Below, one piece after another: positions 10,420 to 21,098 of a stretch of DNA of 64,000 nucleotides; position 1 is the first letter of the stretch, and each line of letters starts with the position of its first letter. The notes below the pieces were generated by a model. That model ran no database searches, had not been told where the DNA came from, and saw nothing but the letters and a program-made list of their open reading frames with translations. The DNA is taken from NCBI GenBank assembly GCA_036873135.1, contig JAPTYO010000015.1, positions 6,286,395-6,350,394 of the forward strand. The letters are read 5' to 3'. The stretch comes from Clarkia xantiana subsp. parviflora. Lineage: Eukaryota; Streptophyta; Magnoliopsida; Myrtales; Onagraceae. Made by a program: the position numbers and the translations under genes.

Positions 10420-10905
10420 CTGTTGGGCTGAGGGGTCTCTTCCATGCTGGGGGTTATGACTATCTCCCCCTGCCCCCTGCCTCTGCCTGTTGGGCTGAGG
10501 GGTCTCTCCATGCTGGGGGTTATGACTATCTCCCCCTGCCCCCTGCCTCTGCCTATTGGCTGATGGGGTCTCCTTATGCTGGGGGTTATGACTATCTCCC
10601 CCTGCCCCCTGCCTCTGCCTGTTGGGCTGAGGGGTCTCTCCATGCTGGGGGTTATGACTATCTCCCCCTGCCCCCTGCCTCTGCCTGTTGGGCTGAGGGG
10701 TCTCTCCATGCTGGGGGTTATGACTATCTCCCCCTGCTCCCCGCCTCTGCCTGTTGGGCTGAGGGGTCTCTCCATGCTGGGGGTTATGACTATCTCCCCC
10801 TGCCCCCTGCCTCTGTCTATTGGCTGATGGGGTCTCCTTATGCTGGGGGTTATGACTATCTCCCCCTGCCCCCTGTCTCTGCCTATTGGCTGGTGGGGTT
10901 TTTCC
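10420..10905. repeat. 66-bp tandem repeat inside element B
   Basis: About seven copies of a 66-bp unit (ctgttgggctgaggggtctc...). Because 66 is a multiple of three, open frames run through it on both strands (22-residue periods). These are probably not genes. The array lies in what looks like a leader intron (about 10193-11031) of the antisense gene. Confidence 0.8.
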
Positions 10906-11047
10906 TGCCGTCTTTCTATTCTTGTCTTTTGACTTTGTATCTATCATTTTATGGAAATGAGTTCGTGTCCCTCGTCCATTGTTTGCTTTCTGTTTTTCTC
11001 GGATTGAGCCTGTGTTTTTTCCGGTTAGCAGAACTTTCTGGTGATTG

Positions 11048-12111
11048 ATGAGGAGTAAGAGGCCAGTACGTGTGGGAGTGGTTACTTCCGGGACCGGATC
11101 TTCGATTGCAAAAAGATCGGTTTTCTATGGTGCGGGGAGGTGTTCTCTAACTGAAGGTAAGGGTGGTGACGTTGGGGTGCTATCTTCTTTCTATATTGAT
11201 GCCCCCCAATCGAAGGTCCGGGAGCCGTCTTTTCCTTCCTCTCTGTTTGGTGAGTTCTTGAGCAGCTGAGTTTCCTTAGTGTATATTGGTATTTACTCTG
11301 TGCTTTGTTATAGGTAGACTTCGTCTTCCGCGTCTGAGTCGGAAGGAGCTGTCTCGTCCGCCTGTTGATGGAATTGTTGGGTCTGAGTGGGCGCCTTATT
11401 ATGGGCGTGGGTCTCGTTTTGACAATCAATCTTCTTTGCAAACTCCTGAGGTTGGAGTTCGTGTTCTGCAGTCTGCTGTTCCTCCTGTTGATCGTGTGTC
11501 CCTCTCCAAAGGGTCGGATGCAACTTATGAGTTGGCTCGTGATGTGTTGGCTCGTTATGCTCCTGTAATGTTATTAACCGTTTTATCCTTTGGCATACTT
11601 CTTCTCCATGCGTTATCCGTCTCATCTTTTGTTTTGGTTGCAGGGTATGGCCGACCTTGTTAATTTATCCACCCTTGCTATTCATCTTGCTGAGGAGAGG
11701 AAGGTGTACGAGGACATTTGTGTCTCCCTTAACTCCCGTCTTATTAGCTACTTGGAGCATAGTCGTATTACTGATTTGCGGTGCCGAGACTTGGAGGGTC
11801 GCATTGCTCTTCTCAATGAAGAGGTTGAGGCGTTGAAACAAAGGTCTTATCGTGATGAGACACTTCGTGCTGCTGAGTTAGTCTCTCTGGAGGAAATGTT
11901 TCGTATGGAGGCGAAAGAGTGTTTCATTGCTGAGTATAAGGCCTCTTCCGCTTATCAGGCTGCTATGGACGTTCGCTGCTCTGTGGCTAAACGTATTTCC
12001 TTTAAGGAGATTCTTGAACGGATTCACATGATTGCTCCCGACTTTCCTTTCTCTCGTCTTGGTGATTTGTCAGACTTTGCACTTAAGCATATTGCGAAGG
12101 TAAAGGAATAG
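11048..12111 (+). CDS. Spliced antisense ORF of element B, short form (about 306 aa)
   Basis: Three coding exons on the strand opposite to the element: 11048-11249, 11314-11564 and 11644-12111, with GT-AG introns and matching phases (67 codons plus 1 nt; 251 nt; 468 nt with stop). The middle exon has exactly the same length as exon 4 of the element C antisense gene and shares GSEWxPY, VGVRVxQ and SVPPxDR. The last exon encodes a probable coiled coil and a conserved end (IAPDFPFSRLGDLSDFALK) like APDFPFQSAGPYAGYAL in C. The first large exon of C is absent. Antisense extra ORFs are known in Tat-type elements, and their function is unknown. An upstream untranslated exon (about 10120-10192) and an acceptor at 11031 are plausible. 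The start codon is the first ATG of the exon and is not proven. Confidence 0.65.
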
Positions 12112-12430
12112 TACCCCTATCTATTGTGGTAGTCTCATGTGCTTGTGAGTTGTGGTTGTCTTTAGAGTTTAAAACTCCACCTTTCTTAGTGTTGCCATCT
12201 TTGTCTGATACACTAGTTTATATTCGTTGTATATATGGCCGTGTGCTTATATCTCTTCTCATGATGTCTCCCTATGCCTTGTGTATGGCTCTTTGGGTAT
12301 GGACCCTTTCATTGGTGTGTTTCCTTTACTTATCCTTCTTTCGTGCTTTCCTTCTTGCCTTACCTGCCATTTCATAAAGAAAAAACATTACTTGTTCTTC
12401 ATATTACTTTACTTAGAAATTTCTTTCTCA
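12112..12430. other. 3' flank of the antisense gene in element B
   Basis: No coding signal. It lies between the antisense gene and the repeat block, where the two opposing transcripts would converge. Confidence 0.4.
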
Positions 12431-12890
12431 TGTTACCCTTCCGAGCATGGTATCCTTCTGAGCATGGTATCCTTCCAAACATGGTGTCCTTTCAAACATG
12501 GTATCCTTTCAAACATGGTATCCTTTCAAACATGGTGTGATTATCTCTTCTGATACCCCTTACACGGTATACGTTGTACTGTTAGACCAAAGATACGCTC
12601 TTGGTGGGCGTCGAAATCTTTTCACGAGACAGGCTCTCGGACGGCGCTTAACGTTTCACAGGATAGGCTCCCGGAGGGCACAGGTTAGTCCACCGATACC
12701 TTCTTGACGGGTGTCAAACTGTTCACGAGACAGGCTCTCGGACGGCACTTAACGTTTCACAGGATAGGCTCCCGGAGGGCTCAGGTTAGTCCACCGATAC
12801 CTTCTTGACGGGTGTCAAACTGTTCACGAGACAGGCTCTCGGACGGCACTTAACGTTTCGCAGGATAGGCTCCCGGAGGGCTCAGGTTAG
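12430..12890. repeat. Short tandem repeats in the 3' region of element B
   Basis: About six 18-bp units of the form catggtatcctttcaaa at 12445-12540, then three copies of a roughly 115-bp unit (gagacaggctctcggacgg ... ggataggctcccggaggg). Same order as in element A at 1-330, with different copy numbers. Confidence 0.75.
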
Positions 12891-13410
12891 ACCAAAGATA
12901 CGCTCTTGGTGGGCGTCGAACTGGTAGTTTGAAATCTACCTCAAGATACGCTCTTGGGGGCGTCGAACTGGTAGTGTTTTTTCTACCTCAAGATACGCTC
13001 TTGGGGGCGTCGAATCTGGTAGGTTGCAAATCTACCTCAAGATACGCTCCTGGGGGCGTCGAATTCGTAGTTTTTGGAAACCACTCTCAAGATACGCTCT
13101 TGGTGCGTCGAAGTCGTAGTGTAATAACTACTCTCAAGATACGCTCTTGGGGGCGTCGAAGGTTGTAGTATGAACACTACTCTCAAGATACGCTCTTGGG
13201 GGCGTCGAAGTTCGTAGTTTTTGGAAACCACTCTCAAGATACGCTCTTGGTGCGTCGAAGGTCGTAGTATAATAACTACTCTCAAGATACGCTCTTGGGG
13301 GCGTCGAAGGTCGTAGTATGAACACTACTCTCAAGATACGCTCTTGGGGGCGTCGAATGTCGTAGTACGAAGACTACTCTCAAGATACGCTCTTGGGAGC
13401 GTCGAAGGTT
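12891..13410. repeat. Tandem hairpin array, element B
   Basis: Units with core 'caagatacgctcttggggg' separated by short inverted repeats whose stems vary but stay paired (ggtag/ctacc, gtagt/actac). It is the counterpart of 346-880 in element A. In element sense it lies downstream of the pol stop codon. Confidence 0.8.
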
Positions 13411-13703
13411 GTTGACTTGAAGTCATATCTGTGTAAGGATAACTTGGTGATTGTAACATCACATTTACTGGTAAATACTTTTGAATAACTACTACTCTCT
13501 TAGGAGCATTCATGTTTTTGTACCCTCGGGATGCCTTGGTGCACCAAGACATCCTTTGTAGGAAATCGAAGATAGTTGTAGAGTTGGAGTAACTTCGTGA
13601 GTTCTCCTTCTCAAAAGTTGTTTTTTGAAAAGCTTGTGAAGCTGAAGCGCGTAAAATGTGTAATATGAAACTAAGGATATGGTCTTTTGCTTGTGCTTTC
13701 TTC

Positions 13704-16700
13704 TTATACGTAGTACTTCTTTAGGTGCTCTCCACTGAAGGTGTTTGTGGAGATATACCCCTCCCCATCTTCGAGGCGGTACGCGTTTACGTAGGGAACT
13801 GACGCTATCTTGTATGGTCCTTCCCACTTTGGAGATAATTTTCTGACTTGGTCTAAGTGTGAGAACTCATTCCTTCTTAGTACTAGTTCTCCTACGTGGA
13901 ATTGTCTCTCCTTGACTTGGCGGTTGTAGTATCTTGCTGAGACAAGGCGCATTCGTGTCTGTGCTTCTTCTGAATTCCACCTTTTGTCCTCCACCATGTC
14001 TAAATCTAAAAGTCTTGCCTTGTTGTTCTCATGCTCCTCAAAGTACTTGGTTCTCAGTGATTGTACAGCTATTTCTGCTGGTGCCACCGCCTCGGTTCCG
14101 TACACTAGACCAAATGGCGTTTCTCCTGTGGATATCTTTGGTGTTGTCCGTACTGCCCATAGAACATTTTCCAGCTCATCTACCCAACTTCCCTTGGTGG
14201 CGTGGAGTCGTTTCTTTAGGCCATCTAACACTATCTTGTTTGCCGATTCTACCTGTCCGTTTGTCTGAGGGTGCTTTACCGATGCGAAACGGTGATCTAT
14301 ACTCAGTCTTTCGCAATACCACTGCAATTTCTTGCTCTTGAACTGTGGGCCATTGTCACTTATTATTGCTTTTGGCACCCCATACCTCGAGACAATGTGA
14401 GATTGGATGAAGTTGACGACTTGGTCGTCTGTTGTCTTCCCCATTGCCTTTGCTTCTATCCACTTGGAGAAGTAGTCTATTGCAACAATTATGCAAGTCT
14501 TCTGACCTTTTGTTTTTGGTAGGGGGCCTATCAAATCAATCCCCCATTGTGCGAAAGGCCAGGCTCCTGAGATGGAGCTTAGCTTTGCTGGTGGGGCTGT
14601 TATATTTCTGGAGTACCTTTGGCAGTGATCACATTTTTGTACCAAGTCTGCTACTTCTTTGCTCAATGATGGCCAATAGTATCCTAGGTTGTAAACCTTT
14701 CGGCTTATTGACCTTGCTCCTTCATGGCACCCCGCCTCTCCCTCATGGAGCTCTGCAAGTACCCTCTCTGTTTCTGGGTATGCTATGCATTTGAGGAAAG
14801 GTGTGGAGTATCCTTTCTTGTAGAGCTCATTGTCCATCACTGCGTAATTCCTAGCCATCCTTTCAATCTTGACTGCTTCCACCTTATCTTTTGGGAGCTT
14901 TCCTTCCATGATGTATTGTCTCATTGGTGTCATCCAGACTTCTGCTTCATCTATTGCTAGAACCTCCATTTGTTCTATCACTGATTGCATTCTTTGCTCT
15001 ACGAAGTGAACCTCTTTGCCTGCTTCTGCCCCTAAGGCTAGTTTACTTAAGGCGTCTGCCTCTTGGTTTTGTTCTCTTGGGACAGACTCAATGTCGAAGC
15101 TTTGGAAGCTCTTTATTAGGTCCTTGGCTTGCTGCAAGTATCTCTGCATGTTTTCGGACTTTGCAGTGTAGATTCCTTTCACTTGGTTGACAACTAGTTG
15201 AGAATCACACTTGACCCTTAAATGCTTTGCCCCTACTCCTTTGGCTATTCTCAGGCCAGTTATTAGTGCTTCGTATTCAGCCTCATTGTTTGTTGCCTTA
15301 AAGGTTAGTGCCATGGCATAGCGCATAGGTGTATCGCTGTTTGGTGGGTATAGTAAGAGGCCTGCGCCTGACCCTCCTCCGTTGGATGACCCATCAGTAT
15401 GCATCTCCCATAATTCTTCTGATTGTGTCTCCTGACTACTACTTGCCTCGCATGTAGTTTTGACTTCTCCCAAGTCTTCGCCCGGATTAATTCCAGTGAA
15501 TTCGGCGATAAAATCCGCTAGAGCTTGACCCTTTATGGCTGTTCTTGGGGCGAAATGAATGCGAAACTCACTTAGCTCGATTGCCCATTTGGTCAGTCTT
15601 CCCGATGTGTCTGGTCTCTGCAGGAGGTGTTTCAATGGTTGGTCTGTGAGGACTGTTACTTCATGCCCATGAAAATACGGTCTCAACTTTCTTGCTGATA
15701 CAATCAGTGCATAGAGGTACTTTTCTATTGGCAAGTAGTTGATCTCATACTTTGCCAATGTTTTGCTTACGAAGTATACTGGCAATTGTGTAGCGTTTTC
15801 CTCTTTGATTAGTATTGAGCTAACTGCCACGTTGCTCACTGAGATGTAGAGGTAGAGGGGCTCCCCTGGTATAGGCTTTGCTAGGGGTGGTAGTGTCTTC
15901 AGATGTTGTTTGAGTTGCTGGAAGGCTTCCTCACATCTCGGTGTCCACTCAAATTTCTTGTTTGCCCTTAGTACCTCAAAGAAGGGTAATGCCTTGTCTC
16001 CTATTTTGGATAGGAATCTGTTAAGGGCTGCCAACCTCCCGTTCAGCCGTTGAACCTCTTTGTGCTTCGTTGGTGATTGCATTTCTTCAATTGCTTGAAG
16101 TTTTTCGGGGTTTACCTCTATGCCTCGCTGGCTTACCATGAAGCCTAAGAACTTTCCTGACTGCACCCCAAATGCGCACTTTTTCGGGTTTAGACGGACT
16201 TGATATTGCCTCATCCTTTCAAATGTTGAGCGAAGGTTTTCCACATGGTCCTTCTTCTCTTTAGATTTGACTATCATGTCGTCCACATACGCCTCCATTG
16301 TCTTCCCTATCATGTCCCCAAAGATTTTGTTGACCATTCTTTGGTATGTTGCTCCAGCATTTATGAGTCCGAAAGGCATCACTGTGTAATGGTATATCTC
16401 GCTATTAGCGTAGAATGCTGTGTGGGGGGCGTCCTCAGGGGCCATTTTTATCTGGTTATATCCTGAGTATGCGTCCATGAAGCTCATTAGTTGGTGACCT
16501 GATGTTGCATCCACTAACTGATCTATTCTTGGTAGCGGATATGAGTCCTTTGGGCATGCCTTGTTTAGGTCCCGATAGTCAATACACATTCTCCAACTTC
16601 CTCCCGGCTTCTTTACCAGTATTGGGTTTGCCACCCATGTCTGGAATCTGATTTCCTTGATGAACTTTGCCTTTAGTAGCTTTTCTACTTCTTCTTGAAT

Positions 16701-17630
16701 AGCTATCTTTTTATTGCCTCCCATTGGTCTCACCTTCTGTGTTGTTGGCCGCGTTGCCGCGTCTATGTTGAGCCTATGTGAGATCACATCTTCTGATATC
16801 CCTGGCATATCGCTCGGTGACCAGGCGAACAAATCCTTGTACTCCCTTAGTAAGGCGACTAGATGGTTCTCCTCTTCCTGAGATAAGGCAGTTCCAATTT
16901 TAGCCTTCCTATCGGGTTCTTCTATGAGTATCTCTTTTAGTTCCTCCATGGGGGCTGGCCTTCCATGATCTTCTCTTGGGTCCTCGTCTACTAGTAGGAC
17001 TTCTCTTGTTTTCTTCCTTTTGCCTAGTGCAATCCTTGCACATTTCCGTGCTACCTTCTGGTTACCCTTTACTTCCCCTATCCCTTGGTCTGTGGGGAAT
17101 TTTACTTTCTGATACAGCGTTGATGGTACCATACCCCACTTGTTGATTGTAGTGGTACCTAGGACCCCATTGTACTCCTCCATGTCTTCTGTAATGAAGA
17201 ATGGGACATCAATCTTTAGCTGCCTCTGGCCTGTGCCCAGTGTCACAGGTAGTGTGATTGCCCCCAGTGGGTATGTTGGCTCTCCTGAAAATCCTACCAA
17301 GGGGGAGTAAACCTGTTTTATGCTACTTGGCCTAACTCCTAGTATGTTGAGGACCTTCTTGCTAATGATGTTGGGTGAGCTTCCACTGTCTATTAGGATT
17401 CTCCCAATGTCCATATCAGTGATCTTCATTGTTATGACCAGGGCATCCTTGTTGTCTGGTAACACATGCTCCATGTCTCTTCTTGAAAATTCTATTATGT
17501 CTTCTTTCTTTTCCTTTGGTTGTTCTTCTCTTGGCTTAGGAGTCCCTAACTCTGCCATATATGCTTCTCTGGCATTTGCTGACTCTCCTCCAGCTCCATA
17601 CCCTCCATGGATGACATATACGCTTGCCAT
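13704..17630 (-). CDS. Pol polyprotein of element B: protease, RT, two RNase H domains, integrase (1308 aa)
   Basis: Enzymatic polyprotein of a Tat-lineage Ty3/gypsy element. Protease active site IDSGSS near residues 80-85. Reverse transcriptase with FMDAYSGYNQ (384-393) and YVDD (448-451). A decayed gypsy RNase H (about 560-700). A second, archaeal-type RNase H with MHTDGSSNGG (743-752) and NNEAEYEAL, the hallmark of Tat/Ogre elements. Integrase with an HHCC finger (H962-C1003 region), the catalytic core IDLIGP, ISDNGPQF and NGQVES, and a C-terminal extension. All catalytic motifs are present and the frame is uninterrupted. The ORF starts just 51 bp after the primer-binding site, exactly where gag starts in element A, with MASVYVIHGG, the same IHGG linker that precedes protease in A. 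Gag is absent rather than frameshifted. Confidence 0.93.
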   Translation of the reverse strand: MASVYVIHGGYGAGGESANAREAYMAELGTPKPREEQPKEKKEDIIEFSRRDMEHVLPDNKDALVITMKITDMDIGRILIDSGSSPNIISKKVLNILGVRPSSIKQVYSPLVGFSGEPTYPLGAITLPVTLGTGQRQLKIDVPFFITEDMEEYNGVLGTTTINKWGMVPSTLYQKVKFPTDQGIGEVKGNQKVARKCARIALGKRKKTREVLLVDEDPREDHGRPAPMEELKEILIEEPDRKAKIGTALSQEEENHLVALLREYKDLFAWSPSDMPGISEDVISHRLNIDAATRPTTQKVRPMGGNKKIAIQEEVEKLLKAKFIKEIRFQTWVANPILVKKPGGSWRMCIDYRDLNKACPKDSYPLPRIDQLVDATSGHQLMSFMDAYSGYNQIKMAPEDAPHTAFYANSEIYHYTVMPFGLINAGATYQRMVNKIFGDMIGKTMEAYVDDMIVKSKEKKDHVENLRSTFERMRQYQVRLNPKKCAFGVQSGKFLGFMVSQRGIEVNPEKLQAIEEMQSPTKHKEVQRLNGRLAALNRFLSKIGDKALPFFEVLRANKKFEWTPRCEEAFQQLKQHLKTLPPLAKPIPGEPLYLYISVSNVAVSSILIKEENATQLPVYFVSKTLAKYEINYLPIEKYLYALIVSARKLRPYFHGHEVTVLTDQPLKHLLQRPDTSGRLTKWAIELSEFRIHFAPRTAIKGQALADFIAEFTGINPGEDLGEVKTTCEASSSQETQSEELWEMHTDGSSNGGGSGAGLLLYPPNSDTPMRYAMALTFKATNNEAEYEALITGLRIAKGVGAKHLRVKCDSQLVVNQVKGIYTAKSENMQRYLQQAKDLIKSFQSFDIESVPREQNQEADALSKLALGAEAGKEVHFVEQRMQSVIEQMEVLAIDEAEVWMTPMRQYIMEGKLPKDKVEAVKIERMARNYAVMDNELYKKGYSTPFLKCIAYPETERVLAELHEGEAGCHEGARSISRKVYNLGYYWPSLSKEVADLVQKCDHCQRYSRNITAPPAKLSSISGAWPFAQWGIDLIGPLPKTKGQKTCIIVAIDYFSKWIEAKAMGKTTDDQVVNFIQSHIVSRYGVPKAIISDNGPQFKSKKLQWYCERLSIDHRFASVKHPQTNGQVESANKIVLDGLKKRLHATKGSWVDELENVLWAVRTTPKISTGETPFGLVYGTEAVAPAEIAVQSLRTKYFEEHENNKARLLDLDMVEDKRWNSEEAQTRMRLVSARYYNRQVKERQFHVGELVLRRNEFSHLDQVRKLSPKWEGPYKIASVPYVNAYRLEDGEGYISTNTFSGEHLKKYYV

Positions 17631-17681
17631 CTTGCTAGTGATAGTTAGGCTTTCTGTCCGAAGCCCGCAGACGGCGCCAAG
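17631..17681 (-). other. Leader and primer-binding site of element B
   Basis: The minus strand begins C then TTGGCGCCGTCTGCGGG (17680 to 17664) next to the 5' LTR. The leader is 51 bp, the same length as in element A, and similar in sequence. Confidence 0.85.
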
Positions 17682-18589
17682 TGTTAAGTTATGGGATCTC
17701 AGTCAACGGGGTGTCGGCTTTAATCCCACTCCTTATAGGGGGGTGTGTGTGATCCGGTCTTCTCAAGTCGCCTTGTCTTTTCCTATGTCCTTCTTCCGTT
17801 CCTTCTTCCCTTGGTTCCTTCTCTTCTTCTCTCCCTTTGCCCTGCAAAAGGGGCAATACCAGACACGGAGGAGGGGGGGGTGGTGCCTGGCGAACCCTCT
17901 CCGATGCCTAAGTCAGAACTATACTTCTAGAGAGATAAAGCTAGAGAGATGTCAGAGCTAAATTGTCCAAATAGCCAAGATGTCCAAATGAGTTGTGAAG
18001 GTGGGGTATTTATAGGCAACGGTGTCATTAAGGTGGCTTAATGACATCGTTAACCTCTAAACACAATTAATTAACCTTTAAGTATATAATTAAGACCTTA
18101 GGATTCGGAGGAGGTAGGCGGAGTGGACCGAGCATGGGCGTCTGAGAATGGTGTCGGGACCTTTGGGGGGGGAGGAATCCGACCCCCGAGGGTAGGGGTT
18201 GGGTGAGGGCACCCAACCCCTCCTAGGGAGGGTGGGGTTGGCCAACCCCATCCCTCCTAGGAGGGATCGGGTTGGCCGACCCGATCTCTCCTAGGAGAGA
18301 TCGGGTTGGCTGACCCGATCTCTCCTAGGAGAGATCGGGTTGGCCAACCCGATCTCCCCTAGGGGAGATCGGGTCGGCTGACCCGATCTCCCCTAGGGGA
18401 GGTCGGGTGTGGCCACCCAACCTCACCTAGGTGAGTTCGCCTCCGTCGGACGGGCGCTTCGGCCCCGTCCGAGCCGTTGATGTCCTCGCGAAGTGTCCGG
18501 GTTGAAGTTTCGATTGGAAATCATAAATGGGATGATAAAAATACAACGGTTTGGAAGTCAACGGGTTCAAATTGGGCGTATATCCATCA
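17682..18589 (-). mobile_element. 5' LTR of element B (908 bp)
   Basis: Nearly identical to the 3' LTR, with one fewer palindromic 34-bp unit (about 18207-18436) and one noticed substitution inside the array. TATA box CCTATAAATA on the minus strand at 18007-18016. Confidence 0.95.
18007..18016 (-). promoter_or_regulatory. LTR TATA box, element B
   Basis: Minus strand CCTATAAATA in the 5' LTR. This would drive the pol transcript. Confidence 0.6.
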
Positions 18590-18594
18590 CGGGG
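18590..18594. other. Target-site duplication of element B, right copy (cgggg)
   Basis: Matches 8601-8605. The flanking sequence continues as in the sister copy at 36236. Confidence 0.95.
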
Positions 18595-21032
18595 TAGTGA
18601 GTTTCTTGGAGAAAAAAATCTAGATATGCAGAGAAAAAGGTCTAATTACGAGTTTATTACCGCCTCTGTTGCCATCTTTCCCGTCACCAGCCCTACCGCC
18701 ACGACCACTCTCCTGACCGGTGTCGCTCTCTCTCTCTCCATCTATGGCGACCAACATGAGGAGGGCCCTGTCAAGATAGAGACGACGATGATAACCGCAA
18801 TTTGATCTCGGATGCTGAGGAGTTAGATGATGATTGTCGAGGAGGTAGATGTTGATGAATTGGAGCCCAAGAACCAAATAAGAAGAAAGAATTGGCTGCG
18901 GTTTTGAAGTGGTATGTGCAAAGTTAGAGATATGTAGGGTTTTCAAGTGAAAAGGCTTATAGTTGTGTTCATTTGGGCTTATTTTTGTGGCTATTTGGCC
19001 CATGTAAAATTTATTTGGCCCAATTTTTTGCCATTAACGTTGTAAATAGAAGTTTTTTTGTGTCTAAGTAGATAAAAGTTTGCTTAATTTTTTCGTTATT
19101 GTTTTATATAAAGTAAAATTTCAAAAAATACATATTTAGGAAAATATAAAACACAAATTTCACCCAAAATAATTACACATATATATATATATATATATAT
19201 TATAAAAATCAATTAAACATATGATTTACAAAAAAAAATTATGCAGAATATAAAACATAACAATCTAAAACTTTATTTTATTTTACATAAATTAATTGAG
19301 TATTATAAAATCATAATTAAATTTTAGGGTGCTTATAAAAATATATTTAAAAGTATTTTCCATCAGAATTTAATGAAAAGATGGCAAAAATAACTTTTTG
19401 CAAAAAAATAAAAAAAAAGGTAGAAATTTGTTATAAAAAAAAAAGAGTTCGCCTAACAAATTATACTCTCGGTTAAAGTTCAATTAACAATTTTATATTT
19501 AACTCTATTTATAAATATATCTATCAAGTCACGTAAAATTCACTCAAATTATTTTATTAAATACTAATATATATATTTTTAAATATCACAATGTCACCCG
19601 CGCTGCGCGCGGGTATAGCAGCTAGTATGTATATATACGAAAGATATGTTATAGTAATAAACATATGCAATCATATATACATATAGTAACTTATATTAAC
19701 AAAGTATATAATATATACTATATAATATTATACGAAGTAATTTATAGTATTTCATTGTAATATACATGCAACTATATATACTGCTCATTGTATATATGAG
19801 GATAAGCGCATCCAGGCATGTTGAAAGGAAATATGAAGCAGCTACTCTTGGAGCTTCAGTGCATTTTCTTGCTTAGGTAATTTTTCAACGAATGAAAGTT
19901 TATAGATTATTTTATAGTTTTACTGTACATATATTTTGTTTATCTACACCGGGTTTGACCTATTTTTTAGGTCGTTTATATTGTAATGCAAGGAAATACG
20001 AATGAAGCTCTTCAGTGCATCTTCTCGCTTGGGTAATTTTTCGGTTCTCGAGCGAATGAAATTTATAGTTTATCTATAGTTTTAATGTACATATTTTTTT
20101 TGTTTATTTACATCGGGTTTGACATATTCTTTTAGGTTGATTACACTATAATTATCTAATTGATAAATGCTAATGCCTAATGGAAAAAACTATTTTTTAA
20201 ACTAAATATTATTAACTAACTCGATGCTGACATGTAACGTGTAATATTATATTAATGTTTTGTATTTAATATTTGTATAAAGATTGGTTTGATATTTGAG
20301 ATAGCAAAGTAATGAGTCCACAGTGATAGACGATGGAGGCTTGATAAGTGCCGAAGATACATGATCGAGCAGTGCAATTGATCGACTAAGAAAAGAAGAC
20401 GGATTTTTTTTTTTTGTAATTAATTGCATATAATTTTTTTAAAGTTTTTTCCAGATAACATTATTGAAGGTCTTTGTTGAACTATTCCGCGACAGCACAA
20501 TATGTATCGATTAATCCATCATGTAGTTAGTAGTTTATAATTCTTTGATGAAAGAAATCAATCAATTCAGAAAACAATAAATCTAAAATTAACTCTCATG
20601 ACATGAGGAATAAGATCAGACTTTTATAGGTCTAATTTTTGTTTCCTTTCATTTTACAATTAGCTGATTAATAGTATTTGATCGGAGTGATTGCGATGAG
20701 AAGCATCTTAAGATAAAAGTAGAAAAGAATGAAGATAAAACCGCAATAGCATAAGCACAATCTAGATTGGCAAAGGTCACGAATTCAAACTAGGCTCAAC
20801 TGTAGAAGTAATATCGGAGCTAGAGGGGTCAAGTTACAGATAACCACAACTTAGGAAAAAGAGTAAGTATGCATCTCGAATTATTATAAAACTAGGTGGC
20901 TGACCTGCGCGTTGCGCAGTAAGTAATTTTTTATATAATTATTAGGGTATTAAGAAAATTCAAATTTGATATTGATAATTAATTTAATTGATATTTTTTT
21001 ATTTTCAAATAATTTATTCAATGCAAATAAAT

Positions 21033-21098
<66 letters not shown>

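Larger units (their letters stand above)
8606..18589 (-). mobile_element. Element B: complete pol-only Tat/Ogre-like Ty3/gypsy retrotransposon
   Basis: A 9984-bp minus-strand element bounded by TG...CA LTRs of 942 bp (3', 8606-9547) and 908 bp (5', 17682-18589) with a 5-bp target duplication. The 34-bp LTR length difference equals one palindromic unit. Otherwise I noticed one substitution, so the insertion is young. The interior, in element sense, holds leader/PBS, one pol ORF, a hairpin-repeat array, a spliced gene on the opposite strand, a polypurine tract and the 3' LTR. No gag is present. Its leader and 3' repeat region match element A, suggesting that it uses structural proteins supplied by A-like elements. 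Confidence 0.95.
7904..19625 (+). mobile_element. Putative non-autonomous Helitron, split by element B
   Basis: The proposed 5' end is A|tctatatatattatacta at 7904. The 3' end at 19597-19625 has the hairpin cccgcgctgcgcgcggg followed by tatagcagctag and T. Without B the unit is about 1.7 kb, as in the uninterrupted copy at 35533-37267. No Rep/helicase ORF is present. The 3' end is convincing. The 5' end lies in a microsatellite and is uncertain. Confidence 0.45.

Noticed and set aside
10375..10947. 190-codon minus-strand ORF of QRQGAGGDSHNPQH-type repeats
   Set aside because: Product of the 66-bp repeat being open in several frames; no non-repeat coding sequence around it.
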